A stretch of DNA of 64,000 nt from Dasyornis broadbenti (taxonomy: Eukaryota; Chordata; Aves; Passeriformes; Dasyornithidae), in NCBI GenBank assembly GCA_013397935.1, contig VZRN01000227.1, forward strand, positions 491,587 through 555,586, written 5' to 3'. Numbering within the stretch: the stretch's first letter is position 1; the number at the start of each line of letters is the position of its first letter. Below the pieces are notes generated by a model. The model saw only the letters and a program-made list of their open reading frames with translations, was not told the DNA's origin and searched no databases. The position numbers were made by a program, and so were the translations under genes. Positions 1-13,412 of this stretch are shown here, piece by piece.

Positions 1-3000
1 GAAAGGCAACACTTCTATGTACTACCTATGATCTGCAACCTGTGCTTACAGAATTTCTCTGTCACGAAGAACACTGTACAGTAATGTTGCAGCTCTCCTA
101 CCCACCAATAAAAATTCCTAAAACCTCAAGATTTTACAAGGTTTCAAAGTTATTAAATTCTGTACATGTAGAAAATCACAGCTTTTCCCCGCTAAGGTTT
201 ACTATACAAGCTGGGACACTATTGCATGTTCTGTGTTGAATTTGGGTCAACTTGAGAGTGAAATCCGTGCACATTGCAGGCTTTGCCCCATTGAGCATTG
301 GAATCTATACATAATTATACCCATGGCCTGATCTTTGGAGCTTTGGGCTTTCTCAGTGAAGAAAACATATCTTGTTTTCATTCCAAGGCACCACCTTACT
401 TTAGATCAGTGGGGAAACCACCAACTTTGGCAAAAATTGGTCTGTTGTAAAAAGAAGCACTTAGTCTCCTCAAAGAAGTGTCTCTGGCTTTGGAATTTGC
501 TATACCAACACTTGACTGAAACATCTGAGTGTCTTTAGGCTGTGTTTTTTGTCCAAACAGTTGCTATGTATGTGTTTGTGCCCGCGCACATGTGGGTGAG
601 TCCATGCTCAGTTGCTGCAGAAGAAACGATGGTTTATATTCTTTGAATCTGGGAATGCATACCTTTGAATCATGCTACTGATTTTGGGTCTGAATAAAGT
701 TTTTATGGAATTATTAAATTATATTGAGGTCACTGGGGGCCTTTCTAGAATTTTAAACTACTAAAAAGACAGAAAACAAATAAATGCTAAAGCTTTCTCT
801 AATTTCAGATAACCACATATTCTCTCTGCTACCCGATGTAACTGCAATCCCTTTCTGCAAAGTTAACATTATAATATAGCTCAGACAGAATTCATGTCTG
901 AAAAATAACCCTATTAGTGGTGTATTCTATATTTACGATAGAAATTGAAATTGCAGAGGTTCCTGAATCTCCCAAAACCTCACATTATATATTTTCTTTC
1001 TGCTGGGTTGAAATACAGGAGACAATTTTCTAACATGCTATGAATGAGAAATACTCATGATGAAACAAGGCTGTTATACTTGCCTTCAGACTTCGAGAAT
1101 AGATTGCTGCTAAACATAGTGAAGGTCAGAACTGAAATGAAAGTATTTTGTTTCATAGGGGTTGGTATCAGCTCCTAGAAGTGTCACTTAATTGGCCACT
1201 GCTGATGATACTGATAACGAATCAATGGCGTTGTTATAATAGTGGAGAGCAGCAGGTTAGAGTGAGGGGGTAGGAAATCTATACTATTTTAGTATCTTGA
1301 AGTTGGTTGCTAAGCACTAGCATGATCTGTAGAATGTATTTTATGCCATTCTGAGCAGAAAAAGAAAGAAATAAGAAATTGCATATTAAATAAAATGCAG
1401 CTGCTGTTTATAGAGTCACAATTATTGGAGATGATCTAAAGATATGATGCTTACAAGAGCTTGCTCAAAAAAGTAGATTGCAAGATAAAGAAAACAACTC
1501 CTTTACAGTATATTATAGCCCTCAGCAGATCTATGAGTCTATGGTTGGAATAAGGGGTAGCGATAGAAATCATTGGCATAGGTAATTGCTGATTAAATAT
1601 AAGCACTTATTTATGATTTGCACATGTTTTCCTTTCAGAGAAAGTCAACCAGTAGTTATCCCATCTTCAGACAGACTCTTCAGGTCCTTTCCTATAGCTT
1701 TGGAAAATCCAGAGAAGTGGTGTCATAATTGACGCTGTAAAGGAGAATAGGAAACAACTACTCACTTTTTCTTACAGCACAGGAACTAACAGTCATGAAA
1801 TTAAATTATAAAGTAGCAGGCTTCAAGCAAACAAAATAAGTTAATTTTGTGCAGTATTTATAATTAAGTTGTCTAACCTACTGCCACATGGTGTTAGCGA
1901 TGCCAAAGGCATTGATGAGTTCAAAAAGTAATAAAAGGAATTCAGAAAATAAAATCCCATTAAGACCTATTTAAAAAGGTACCTCTGAGTCTGGAATGAC
2001 CTAATTCACAGTCTTGGAGTTTATCTGAGAGCTATCCCATATGGTTGCCCCATGACTATTTTATTTATCTCGGTTTTTATTACTATCGGATATCACTCAG
2101 GCTCCTGGACTTGGTGAAGCTCTGATTTAACTAGGCATAACCACTCATATTTTCTTATCTATTCTGAAAGTCTTTATGTTAACTTATGGCATGATGGGAC
2201 AAAGTTTCTGTTTAGGTTTGTTCTTGACTACGTATTGCTCTAATATTGCAATATGATTTTTACAGACCTCACTGTTAATCCTGCGGACCTGGATTTAAGA
2301 CGTTCCCAAGAATATAAACCAGAACACTACAGATTGTATCTTCTGTATAGGTCCATTATATGGATTACCCAGCGAAAGCCCTTCTGTGTAAAGCAAGCAA
2401 GTGAAATGCAGACTTCTGCTGTTACACCGCATTAGTACCCTTATAATGTCACTTTAACAGGTCACAAAACATTTTGATAGTCACAAACATTTGAAAAGCA
2501 GCTCTTGATACAAGCTAAGGCTACAGTTCAGAACCATACTCCTCTAGTAAGGAAGAAACTAAGCCAAATCTAAAGGAGAACAGCAAAATTCAGTGAATTC
2601 CACTAGGTGAAAATTAAAGGAATTGTTATATTTTTATGATTTTGTTTCCTGCTTTGCATGGTGACTTAGGTCTGTGAATGAGTACTGTGGGTAAGAAGTG
2701 AAAAAAGGTTCGACTTATCCTCTCTTCTTTCTTCTTCTTCCTTGATGGATTTATGCATGCAGGAAAAGTATAGAGTTGGCAGATACAGTAATGCTACTAT
2801 TCTTTCCCATGTTACAAGTCTAAAAATCCAACAAAAGCGCACAGAAATTTCGCAGGACAAGATTTTTTGCTCTTAACCATCTGACCATTTTAGGATTTAT
2901 AGCTGGATAGTAATTTTTTTTTCTTTTTTTAATGTAGCACAAATTATTACAAAATGGAAAAAAAGTAGTAACCTGGGTATTGTTGATACTCTAAAGCACA

Positions 3001-3699
3001 CCTGCTAATTTTTCCTTATGTTCTAGTCCTTTTGAGTTTTTGCAACATATATTCATTAAACACACCTATTACTGCTGAATCTGTCTTTGATGTTACTGGA
3101 ATTCTTCACATTAGATGAGTTAAAGTTTTGAAGCTGTAGTTACCTGTGGAAACTGGTACAATTAATTTCATACATTTACTGCTCATTAACACGTGCATGA
3201 AGCAGTTTCTTGCAGCTTGTATATCTGTAATGAATATTAAACCATCTCGTCTACTCATAATAATATAATGGCTCCTGTGATGACAGACTCTGTTTGCACA
3301 GGAAGCAGATGTTGATGTTTACCTAGATATAATTTGCAATGATGAGTGGTGGTGAGCTGAGGTTTTTTCCTGCCAGAACAATTCAGTCTGTGTTACGCTT
3401 CTGCAAATTATTTTGCATGCCATTTTGGTCTCTCAGGTCAATATATATACACATACTGACACATATTCACACAGTGAATAACTGTGAATCTATACCAAGA
3501 TATTAAATTATGCATTTAAGAAAACTATTTATTTAAAGATATATTTACCAAATCTCTGAAATGTGGTGTCCAGGAAAAACTGTGGGTAAACTTTAAGTAA
3601 AGATGAAAATAGTATTTGTTGGGGTCACAAATGTATATCTGAGAAATAAATATTGTAGGAATTATTCAGAGGGAGTCCCAGTGGCTAGAAAATGAAATC
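1..3699. other. Anonymous AT-rich sequence, no gene seen
   Basis: Only short open frames occur (67 codons or fewer), with no recognisable domain, consistent splice structure or repeat family. Around 1190 a few words resemble the end of an old CR1 element, but the match is too short to call. I see no tRNA, simple repeat or promoter I would defend. Confidence 0.6.
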
Positions 3700-3957
3700 A
3701 GTAACAGGTAAGGTTGAAATAAGACACACTGATTTTAGTATAGGGGTGCCATACACTGCAATGAATTACAAAAGGATGATATGAATTCTCTGTCATTTAG
3801 AGCCTTTAAATCTAGACTGAAAATCTTTCTAAAAGATACTCTTTAGTTCAACTTTACAAAACTTGATGAGTGATATTTTCTAACCTGTGTTATGCCAGAG
3901 GTAAAAGAGAGCAACATTGTGTTTTCTCTTGGTTTTAATATCTGGAAAATCTGTGAT
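3700..3957 (+). mobile_element. Old CR1-type LINE, 3' end fragment
   Basis: The stretch follows the 3' untranslated tail of the old CR1/L3-like LINEs shared by birds, crocodiles and turtles. Words such as CTTTAAATCTAGACTG, CTTTCTAAAAGATA and TAACCTGTGTTATGC appear in the expected order, followed by a degraded version of the closing segment at 3900-3955. The copy is heavily mutated and 5'-truncated, with no open frame. It is an inactive fossil. I judged family membership by remembered consensus; a RepeatMasker run would settle the subfamily and ends. Confidence 0.7.
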
Positions 3958-4924
3958 ATAATGAAATACAAAAGGATAATCACATCTATTTTACTTGTAA
4001 ATTATATATATTTTTTTACTTTTGGACATAATTTGCAACTTTAGACAAACAATGTCTCAGAAATTCCTGTTTTGAATTTGGAGCTGTTGTTCCCTATGTC
4101 CAGTTCTCTTTCTAATACCAAACCATTTTCTCATCTTCGTGCTCACATTTGGAATTGGGGCCATACCCCTCTTTCTTGATAAACATCAATTTATTCTACT
4201 ACTTTCAGGCCCACTTCTCTGAATCTTCTTGTTGTCAGCATATTGCAGGTATTTGTTTCTTTCCATACCTCTTACTACTTGGAATCCTGAAATGAGGTCT
4301 TAAGGAAATTCATAGTAGGATGTAAATCTATAGCTGTAATGATCATGTCAGTGCTATCACAGACAGCTTCAAAAGTCACCACTCATTTCTGAAACTATTC
4401 TGTATTGAAGAGAAAAGTGTGGAAGGTGTGTCCAGAAGCAATCTTTTCCTTTGTTATTTCCTAAATCATACCATTGGCTCCAAAGACAATAAAACCAGGG
4501 GAAATAGAGATCTTTTGCGTTTCCTTATTTTCATCAAAGTGAAAGTGGTACTCCTTGGCCAAATATTGTGTTCTAAATTTACATTGGTTGCAGCTACAAT
4601 GAACTTAGTCACATTTTTTCCAAATTTTGGGGTTCCTTGTGGAGTCACAATTGTCTAAACGTTAAAAAAAGAGTAGCTCAGGCTTCGATGTGAATAGAGA
4701 TGTAGTCTGACCACTTGCAGTAAACTGGCCTTAAAATTTCTATTTCAAGGATATTTAGAATGATCTAGAATCCCAGATGCATTTGTAAATGTATCTATCT
4801 ATATTGATATTTATTTTTTTTCTTTTGGAAAGACAACACCTTGCTGCTCTCTAAGGTCTTTGTGGACTCTTTTTAAATTCATTCTCTTTTTTTCCTTTTG
4901 CTAATTTTGTCCTGCTGCATCTCT
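3958..4924. other. Anonymous sequence between two old CR1 fragments
   Basis: No gene or named repeat is recognisable. The short frames at 4419-4658 (plus) and 4466-4648 (minus) overlap on opposite strands and look like chance. The pyrimidine-rich stretch at 4080-4240 could be more decayed LINE, but I cannot assign it. Confidence 0.5.
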
Positions 4925-5200
4925 TCTGTATCCTGAAAATGCTTTTCCCTCCTTGACATTTAGACTCTTCAAGTATTTATAGATTGTTACCATGTCCCCC
5001 TTTAGTCATTTCTTAGACAAACTGTGCATATTTAGCACTTGCAATCAATCCTCATACATCAATCACTGCAGAAGTCTAATCATTTTTTGCAGCTTTCTTC
5101 AGATCTTCCTCCAATATGTGAATATCCTTCTAATAGACGACTAAAATTAAATACAATGGGTCATGTCTGCAGCTCATGTAAATCAGTGTAGCTCTGCTGA
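4925..5200 (-). mobile_element. Old CR1-type LINE fragment, antisense
   Basis: Read on the minus strand, this matches the segment just downstream of the reverse transcriptase in old CR1 elements. On the plus strand the landmark words are ACCATGTCCCCCTTTAG near 4990, AATCAATCCTCATA near 5043, and a degraded version of the words that follow. It is truncated at both ends, strongly diverged and non-coding. It lies about 1 kb from the plus-strand CR1 at 3700 and in the opposite orientation, so the two are separate insertions. Confidence 0.65.
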
Positions 5201-6267
5201 AGACTGTCTTGATTCATGCTAGCTAAAGTTAAAGTGCAACATTTCCAGTGCAAAGATATCAAACTGTATGTATTTTGTGAAGTGAGCCTGAAACCACACA
5301 GAGTGGGTTTTTTCATAGTAAAGCTTCTTTGAATTAATTTCCATCACTTAGCTATACTTTCAAATGGTGAATTTCCAGTTTGCTTCCTGTAAAACCTCAA
5401 AATAATCTGCATTTTCGTATTTTCACAAGTGTTTTGAGGAGCTCCTTCATCCTCCCTGACATCCTTTCTTTCTGTCTCCAGCACAGCCATGAATCCCAGA
5501 CATCTAGCTGGAAGCTTCTGCTTGCAGACCATGGCCACTCAGAAGTGATGCAGGTTTAGAGTGGCTGTGGGAAGGATGCTTCTAGCCCAGAAGGCAATGA
5601 GCATCAATGGCTGGCATCCTCCCAAAGCCTATCTCTTATGTGAAGAGAAATCTTTTAATCCACCTTGCAGGAGCTGATCTGCCTTTGGAGACTTCGTCAT
5701 CACTCTACAGGCCCCATCAACCGTCCTTTCCTCAGCATGTTTAAGCCAAAATCAAATCTTTGTGTCATTATAATCCAACAAAGGTCATGCAAACTCATAA
5801 TAGAGAAAGATATGCTTATTTTTTAATTTTTTTTTTTCAAAATGGCTGTGGCTAGAGGGCAAAAGGAGCAGCCCTAATTAGGCTACTAATAGCTCCAGGC
5901 CTCCTGTATTGTCAATGGAGATGAATATACTTTTTTCCTAGATAATTAATACAGCATTTAGTGGAACAAATTAGCACTGAAAATAAGTAAAAATGAATTT
6001 TTTAAATAACTTACAATATAGGGTACCACTTCTAACTGCAAAATGGTGACTTTCCATTAGAAATAGTGTAAAAGTGCCGTAATAATTATTTTCACAGGAT
6101 TCATCTCTTGTAATATATTACAAATTCACACACATACAATTAGTGAAGAAACCTATTTCACTATGTCACTATGGTCAATTCTGTCCTGAATTGACACTGT
6201 TTAGGGGGAGGGGCATGGATTGTTGTTTTTTCTGGGCTGTTACTTTCCATACTGCTGAATTTATACC

Positions 6268-6283
6268 TTTTTTTTTTTTTTTT
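6268..6283 (+). repeat. T16 homopolymer
   Basis: An uninterrupted run of 16 T. On the minus strand it gives the Lys-rich segments of two short chance frames. It shows no flanking features of a processed retrocopy. Confidence 0.9.
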
Positions 6284-6815
6284 GTCACTAATGTGGAATG
6301 CAAGTGGCCATGCTTTGGAGAAATCTGCTTTATTGCAAACGTTTTGTGGGTGAGGTGGCACTTGGTTTCAAACCAAGACAGCATCTTCTTCAGGAAGCCC
6401 ATTGGTCAGACTAAAAATTCTTTATTTGAAAAAGTTCAGAATCCTGGCCACTTTGTAATTGACAACCATAAAGAAAACCTATTGACCAGTATTCTATTTT
6501 GTAAACTATTTTACATATGATTCCCCTCCCACCCCCATTGTTTTTCAATTTATATGAATTTCTTTGGTCTTTTCATTTTAAATGAGTGTTTTCTGCTTGA
6601 TTTCCTTCAGAACCATTTTGTACAACTTCTGTTTCCACAGACTTACAATTCCACAGGGAAGAGTAAAATAAATGCCATCTGAGCTGTAAACTTTATGTCA
6701 TAAAAAGTTTCCATTCGATACCTAGGGAGTCCCATGATAACAAAGAAGTCACAGATGGTAGTATTCGTTCAAATAATTAGGGTCACAAAATCGGGGTAAG
6801 AGGGATTAATTTTTG

Positions 6816-6830
6816 TATATATATATATAT
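6816..6830 (+). repeat. Short (TA)n tract
   Basis: About seven TA dinucleotides, followed by GCATACATAC, in an AT-rich context. Confidence 0.85.
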
Positions 6831-7959
6831 GCATACATACAGAGAGAAAAATCAAAGTTTTCATTAACGTTGTATATCTTAGCATTGTGTTTAACCACAG
6901 AGAAGGATACAGAGAAACACGTTTTGACATTTCCCTCAGCATTAATCAGTATGTGATCACGGTTCAAATAGATTAGACTTTCAGATGCCAAGTAGGCTTC
7001 TGAGATAGACTGAAAACCAATTATAAATGCTATGACAATAAAAATTTGGCATAGAAAACAATGAGATATCTGCTGTGCTTGTCAATAAGGTGTTATTCCC
7101 CCTCAGGATACTCTTGCATGTTGTGCACAATACCTCTGTAACTACTTCTCATGCTTTCCACCAACTATAGGGATTCATACTGCACTCTAACCGTAGCTTA
7201 CAGCCAGGTCTCTTATTTCTGACCTTGTACACCTCTTAAATGTTTTGCAAGGAATGGAGTGAAGGGAGTAGAAAATATTGATTTATGAGATATGGTAAAC
7301 TAGCAGGCTAATATTGAGTTGCCTTCTCTCTTCCTTGAAAGCTCAAGACTGCATTCTCAGAGGATTTATTGTGAATGACTTTGGAAAAACAAAGGCTGCT
7401 CCAGTCACTGATAGTGAACCAGTAGCTACAGGTGCCTATTTTACATCAATGGTTCCTTGTCATGGTAGACAAAATAGAGGTTTTCTGTTCTAAGGGTGGA
7501 GGAATGAAACTGAACTGTGCTTCCTGTTGGAATTTGCTGGGAAAGGGGAAGAAAAAAAGTGGGAAGAAACAGCAAAAATATTTTAACCGTTTATTACCAT
7601 TGCCAGCTGTCTGTTTGCCCATACCAATATCTGACACTGTTTTCTAGGCAATCTCAGGACATCACATTTTAGCCTATTTGTCCCATTCACAAAGTTGGTA
7701 GTGCATCTACAGGATTGGGGTATCAAGGAATAATCCTCCCTGCCCTTGAAGAAAGCATGGGAACCCTGCCTGTCAAGTGCAGAGGAATACTGGGATTGAC
7801 AGTGTCACTCAGTAATTGACTGACAATGAAATGGTCAATGAAATACAAAATACTGTTCAATGGGAAAAGTAATTATATCTATGCAGACACAAATGTGATT
7901 GCAAAATTTGTTACAATGGAAGGGATCATGAAATTGATACAATGGTTCTTTTGAAGAGA

Positions 7960-8690
7960 GCTTAATGCCCAGTAAGTCCAGAAAGGCAAAATGCTATGTT
8001 AGAAGTTGTTAGGGAAGGAAGGTAGAATGAAACGGAAAACATCATTAAGGCAGCATATAAATCACTACGACATTTATATATTTTAGTGATACAGTGCATT
8101 CTAATGGCCTCATCTGAAAAGGGTTAGGCAGAAATAAAAAAGCAGGAAGGAATGTGACAAGGATGAGCAACAGTGCAGAACAGCTCTGGTTTTAAGGGAG
8201 ATTAAACAGAATAAGACTTCCAATTTGGAAAAGCTGTGATATGGTACAAGTATATAAAATCAGGAGTGATGATCATTCATTAGCTCTCAAAGAGAGCAAG
8301 AAGTTGTCAAGTGATATTTTTCAAGCAGCAGGTTTTAAACAAATGAAGAACTTTTTTTTAACATGATTGCAATTAAAATGTGGAACTCATTGCCACAGGG
8401 TATTATGAAGAACAAAGGTAGAAATGGATTCAGACAAATTTATGGGAAGAATAAAAAATCTCTCAGGGGTTGTTAAATACAAATATCTGAAATCATGCCT
8501 GATTTAAGAAATCATTAAATCAGTAATTATCAGATACTTATAGCATTCGAATTTGTCTTGTTTTTATATGACTTCCTTAAGCATCCAGTGCCCACTGCTG
8601 CTCTGTCTCAGACCCAACACTGTTTCAGATCATGGATCGAGCTCCTTTCAGGTGCTCTTCTGTCATTGTCTGCTAAATAAAATGCCAGTG
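7960..8690 (+). mobile_element. Old CR1-type LINE, 3' part of ORF2 and 3' tail
   Basis: A long fossil CR1 in sense orientation. Landmarks in order are a GAAAAGG...AGGCAGAA block at 8115-8135, GGGAGATTAAACAGAA near 8197, GGAAAAGCTGTGATATGG near 8227, TATAAAATCAGGAGTG near 8252, GCAGCAGGTTTTAAACAAA near 8325 and TGTGGAACTCATTGCCACAG near 8379. The last is the conserved LWN-type end of CR1 ORF2. Degraded tail words follow to about 8690. Frames are broken throughout and the longest local open frame is short, so it is inactive. The left end is uncertain and may extend toward 7750. Confidence 0.75.
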
Positions 8691-10289
8691 TTTGGAAGGA
8701 AAGAAAGGCACCTTGTTTTGTAGAGCCTGTTTTGGGGAGTCGGCTGGGCTGTAAGATTGACAGATTCCTGTTTTTCTTAATGTTGCCTGCAGAGCTTGTG
8801 AAGGTAACTGAAGCTTTCCAGAGCTTCTGAAGCGAACAGTTCTGTGCTTAGAAATGACCTGCACACTTTTGAGGCAGAGAAAATGAGTGTGTGCAGTAGC
8901 AGTGTGATCTCCTCTCCTACACGTGTCTGATCAATGTGCTTCCATTGCAACTTCTGTCCCAGAGGTATACTCAGGGAACTGGCCATACACCCAGTTTGAT
9001 CCTTGCTTTCTGCAAACATTGTTCTAAAACACGCCAGCAGCATAGATTTATTTCTTGTGAGGCACTAGCGACCAGATGGAAATGAAAATTTGTCATTTAA
9101 CTGAACTTTTGGCTGTATTGTTCTGAAAACAGTTCAGGAAAGCACTCTTCACAGTAAAAGCTATGAAATATGGAAAAAAATATCAAGATTTAGATATATA
9201 CCTCACTAACATTTCCTAATATCTCTAAATTAATAGTATTTTGTTCTATTTTAAGTTCTGTCACCTTTTTGTAGCTTTTTGATTTACCAATTACACTGAC
9301 AAGTTTTGACTAACCAGACAAAAATGTTTCTAAATTTTTTTTCCTTAATAATTTTCTAATTTTTCTGAACAGGAATTTGCAGTGCTTCATTTCTGCCAAG
9401 ATTTGTCATTGATGTGTGAGTCTAGTGATGTGATTGACTATGAAATTGTATCCTTCACCAATACCAGCTTTAGTCCTTAATCTTCAGAGGACTAGAAAAG
9501 CATTGAGGAGCTGCTCTCAGAAAGCCAGTATACTCTGGTCCCTCTGCAGATCAAGACAAGGCTGTAGAAGAACGTAAGACTGTAGTTTGCAGACCAAAGC
9601 TAGATTTTCCACATAGCACTATCTGACAATTACCTTTCTCTTCCTCTCATTATGATTTAAGAAAAGCACGCTCCTGGTCTAAGGCTTCAAAAGATTCCTC
9701 GCTGCCGTCTCTGTTTTGGTGGGTGTTTATAGTCAGTCAATAGTAGCAATGCCCTTAACTACAGATAGTGTCCTGCTGGTCAAAACACAAGAAGTAGGTA
9801 TTTGTTTTTCTTTCAAAATTATATGTTGGTATAAAATAATCTAATTTCTAGATAATATTACTTTAGGAAAAGAAGATTTCACTAAAATGTAATTTCAGGG
9901 TTTTTGAAGTGGACATTATAGAAAAATAGACAATTTCCCTATTTTCTGTTAGCGCTTGGGAAATGGGACATTTAAAAACAAGAAAAAAGGAAGGTTTTAA
10001 AACTAATTTGTTTCACATCAGTAAGTAGCACTTTCACTATTATATGTTTATTTCACTTCAAAGCATGACCATGCTACTTCACCTCCAAAGAAAGATTTTA
10101 GCACTCTACTGTTTTAACACAGTTAAGCTGTAAGGCAGTCAAGGGATGTGAGGAAGTAATTTGTTGTACATTTAATGGTGTGAAGTATCCACCAGGGAAA
10201 ACTTAAAAGATTTTTCTGTTTCCTCACAAAAGTGTCCATGAGTGAATTTCCAATTTCCTGAGTAGTTCTCTGATTAGCTTTTCACAACT

Positions 10290-10690
10290 CTGTCCTGTGT
10301 CAGACAATTGGCAAGAAAACAAAGATCAGGCTTTTGTTGATATTCATGAAAGTTACACCTTTATCATCATCCCATTGGTGACGTCTGGTGGATTTGCTAC
10401 GAGGGAAGGTTCCCAGCTGCCAAGCTTATCTTCAGGCACCACTCCTGTGGCGCTCTGTAACGGCGCAAGGCTGGAGCTAATCTGCTGCTTAGCTCTGTTC
10501 CTGTGGGGATGCCGAGCACTGCAGCAGCTCAGCGCCAGCTCTGGAGGCCAGGCACTCTGTGGGCTGAGGGCCGCTGCGTATCTAAACCATCGCTTACCCA
10601 CTGGTTTCTCAAAGCTCCCCTTGGACCCCCATCAAGCAGGAGTCTGCACTAGCAGACTCTTCTGTGGCCCAGGGTTAAAATGAAGAATGT
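10290..10690. other. GC-richer, CpG-bearing patch of unknown nature
   Basis: The block stands out from its AT-rich surroundings. It carries about a dozen CpG dinucleotides, including GACGTC, GGCGC, ACGGCGC, GGCCGCTGCG and ATCGC, between roughly 10380 and 10595. A 128-codon frame (10297-10683, plus) and an 82-codon frame (10353-10601, minus) both span it, as expected when GC-rich DNA lacks stop codons. Neither has a recognisable domain. It could be a small regulatory element, a fragment of an unrecognised repeat or part of a retrocopy. Confidence 0.4.
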
Positions 10691-13390
10691 CTTTCCAGAA
10701 ATCCTTATCTAGTTCTTCCTTTAGAAAATAAATACAAAACTCAACAAAACCCTGCTTAGGGGAAGCTTTGAGGGGACGCTCTGCTACAGCTGCACTACAC
10801 AATTCTCAACACCCTGAGGAGTTCAATTAATAACACAATGGTCCTTTAGCAATATAACCTTTTTAGTTTTTGAGAGAATTCCTGGAACTGAGCAAGCAGC
10901 TTGATTTACTTGTAACCTGCGCTGAATTGGGTATTGTATACTAGAGCTGACCTTCTGTCCTGAAGCTGGTTTAGCACTTGCTTTCCATTAAATAAAGGAA
11001 ACCTCTATTATAAAGAACCTCTTGAGTCATCTTTTAGGAGACTTTTGTGAGTTTCTACTTGTCTTCATACCACCATATCTCTCTGTGTCATGAAGTCAAT
11101 CTTACGCTTAGTTTTCCTTAAATATTTTCTTTTCATAAATACAGTGCTCATGACAAAAGAGAAGAGTGTTTTGATTATTACTAAAATAAAGTTCCTAGGA
11201 TAAGTGGCTTTTTATGAAACTTGTATTTTATTGCTGTGAACAATTTTTAACCATAACAAAACTGTCATGCCAACCCTTCAGCTCATAAAAAGTAATTATA
11301 TCACCACCATGGACATCATGTTCAAGAAGATAAATACGCGGGATTTTTTCTTGTTCAGGAAGTAGAAATAGATGCATGGATTTGCATGCTCAAGAGACTT
11401 TTGTGTGTTGCAATGACAAAGAAATTATTCTTGTATCCACCTGAAAAATATATTCTAAACTAAAATTCCACTGTTTCAGTCTTAATGCTAAGACATTAAG
11501 GCAAAACTAGCAGTTTATTGAGTGCTTTTAGAGATTTCTTCTATAGATGTAAGCAGAAGTTACTTCAGCATTTAGAAAGAGCAGTATGTACCGAAGTGGG
11601 AGAGAGTTGGGTTTGCTATGGCTATTACTTTAACACATTTTCTGATTAATTCATTAATGCGTCATCCCTCAAAAATGAAGTGACACTTCACTGCAGTAGT
11701 CTGAGAAAATCCTGATAATACTTTAATCTACAATATTTTCAGCAAACTGCTTAAGGTTTTCAGCAAAAATGTTTACCCGATGGAGTTATCTTTTAAAAAA
11801 ATTGTGCTAAGTCTGCCTCATAGCACATGTCATGCAGAACAAAATTCAATATTTTGGTCAATAACTTGGCAGCAACATAAAAATGTATGATCTTCCACAC
11901 CAGGTCAGTTCAAACCCAGTCTCCTGTGTGAAACCATCCAGCACAGGACGTGAAAGGAAAGTTTATATGAAGAAGCCAGGCACAGTGACATTTTCTGCAG
12001 CTTGTAGTACTCAAAAGCTTTACCAGTTTTGGAGCCAAGAAAATGATTTTTTATATTGTCTCTTAAAGAGAGCCAAAATCATAAAAGAGACAAAGGCAGT
12101 AGGGTGATACATTTTTTCTTTAAGATGTTGAGTCTTGAGCTGTTGTGGTTTGTCCTGAAACCCGATGATGTTCCACTTACCGAGGACTTTTTTTCTTTTT
12201 TATCAAAGGAGAAGACTGTTTAGCTTGCACCAATCAGATGACCACAGAGAATTGTGCTTCTATCAACCCAAATAAAATCACACGCTACAAAAAAGCCATT
12301 GAGAATTATTTTTATCCACCCCCATCCTACCTGTCTACCTCTGTGTCTGAGATTATTATCTGGTGTACTGCAGGGCTGGTGTGCTATCACTCTGGAGATT
12401 CTCAAGCAAGAGTGAAATCCCTCAGGAAAAAGATAATGGTCACCATAACTGCAATGTTTATGGCTGTTTCTCAGATTCAGTAGCATCAGACGTCTGTGTG
12501 TGAGGGAAGTGATGCAGTCCAGTGTCACTGGGGAGCCATATGACATTGCAATGACTTCTGAAAAGTCCCCCTGGGCTGGCTGTTAGCTCCCTAACAAAAT
12601 AATGCTACTACTCAACAGCACCGAAGGGTCTCCTTTTCTATTGAAATGCGAAAGAGAAAACAAAGAAGTGAAGGACCGGCATTCTGTAGTTTATAGTGTT
12701 TGTGTAGTTCTAATACAAGATAGCTGTACTGAAGGGAAAGAATAAAGAAGCTAGAGATACTGTGAAAATTAGAGAGGCAAAAAGGGAGATTGTGGCAAGC
12801 ACTGAGCCAGAGGCTGTAATCAATTAGCTGATTGCTGAACTTCACTCCCCTACATTACATCTGCCAGCAGCAGTGAAAGATGTACAGCTGAAAATTCCCC
12901 CTCACAAAACCACAAAGCCCGTGGAACTCTGGTCATAAATACTTTAAAAGGAAAGGATCTGCTCTAGTATAGATTCCATCACCTTGATAATCAGCTGCCT
13001 TTTGGTAGTATCCACTTTATAAACAGAAGATCCTTGGAATAGAAAAATGTGAATGCAGTTGTGTGACGTAATAAAGCTCAAACTAATCTCCAGTATTTTA
13101 TTATGGAATAATTAGACTGAACTGCTTCAGGTGAAGTCTTTCTCCATTGAAGTTGGCAGCAAAATTCCCTCTGACTTCAGACAGCAAGAAATAAAACCTT
13201 TTCAAGACAGTTATTAAGCTGAAGAATAGCTAAAAGGTAAGGAATTAATTTTGATTAAATGGAAATCTATGTCTATCTCACAAACATGACCAGAGAAGAG
13301 ATTCTATTGACTTTTACCTCATTTGTTATATTTACTGATAAGAATTAAACCAAGAATCAGTCTTTGAGATATTTTCTGGGAATACCTACC

Positions 13391-13412
13391 TATTTATTTT
13401 ATTTTATTTTAC
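13391..13412 (+). repeat. (ATTTT)n short tract
   Basis: Imperfect pentanucleotide run of TATTT and ATTTT units ending before ACTTTGGG. Confidence 0.8.

Larger units (their letters stand above)
5201..7959. other. Anonymous AT-rich sequence with homopolymer and TA runs
   Basis: No supported gene. The 125-codon frame at 6143-6520 runs through a T16 homopolymer and is shadowed by two minus-strand frames, so it is treated as chance. A compact block at 5865-5905 contains TAATTAGG and repeated CTAATA words that could bind homeodomain factors, but this is speculation. Simple tracts are listed separately. Confidence 0.5.

Noticed and set aside
1190..1240. GGCCACTGCTGATGATACTGAT resembling the last part of an old CR1 tail
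   Set aside because: The match is too short and the expected neighbouring words are missing.
2640..2725. GGTTCGACTT near 2707 as a tRNA B box
   Set aside because: No A box, acceptor stem or cloverleaf can be drawn around it.
12142..12165. TGTTGTGGTTTG resembling an LTR 5' end
   Set aside because: Only about a dozen bases match and the following sequence does not continue like the LTR at 63515.
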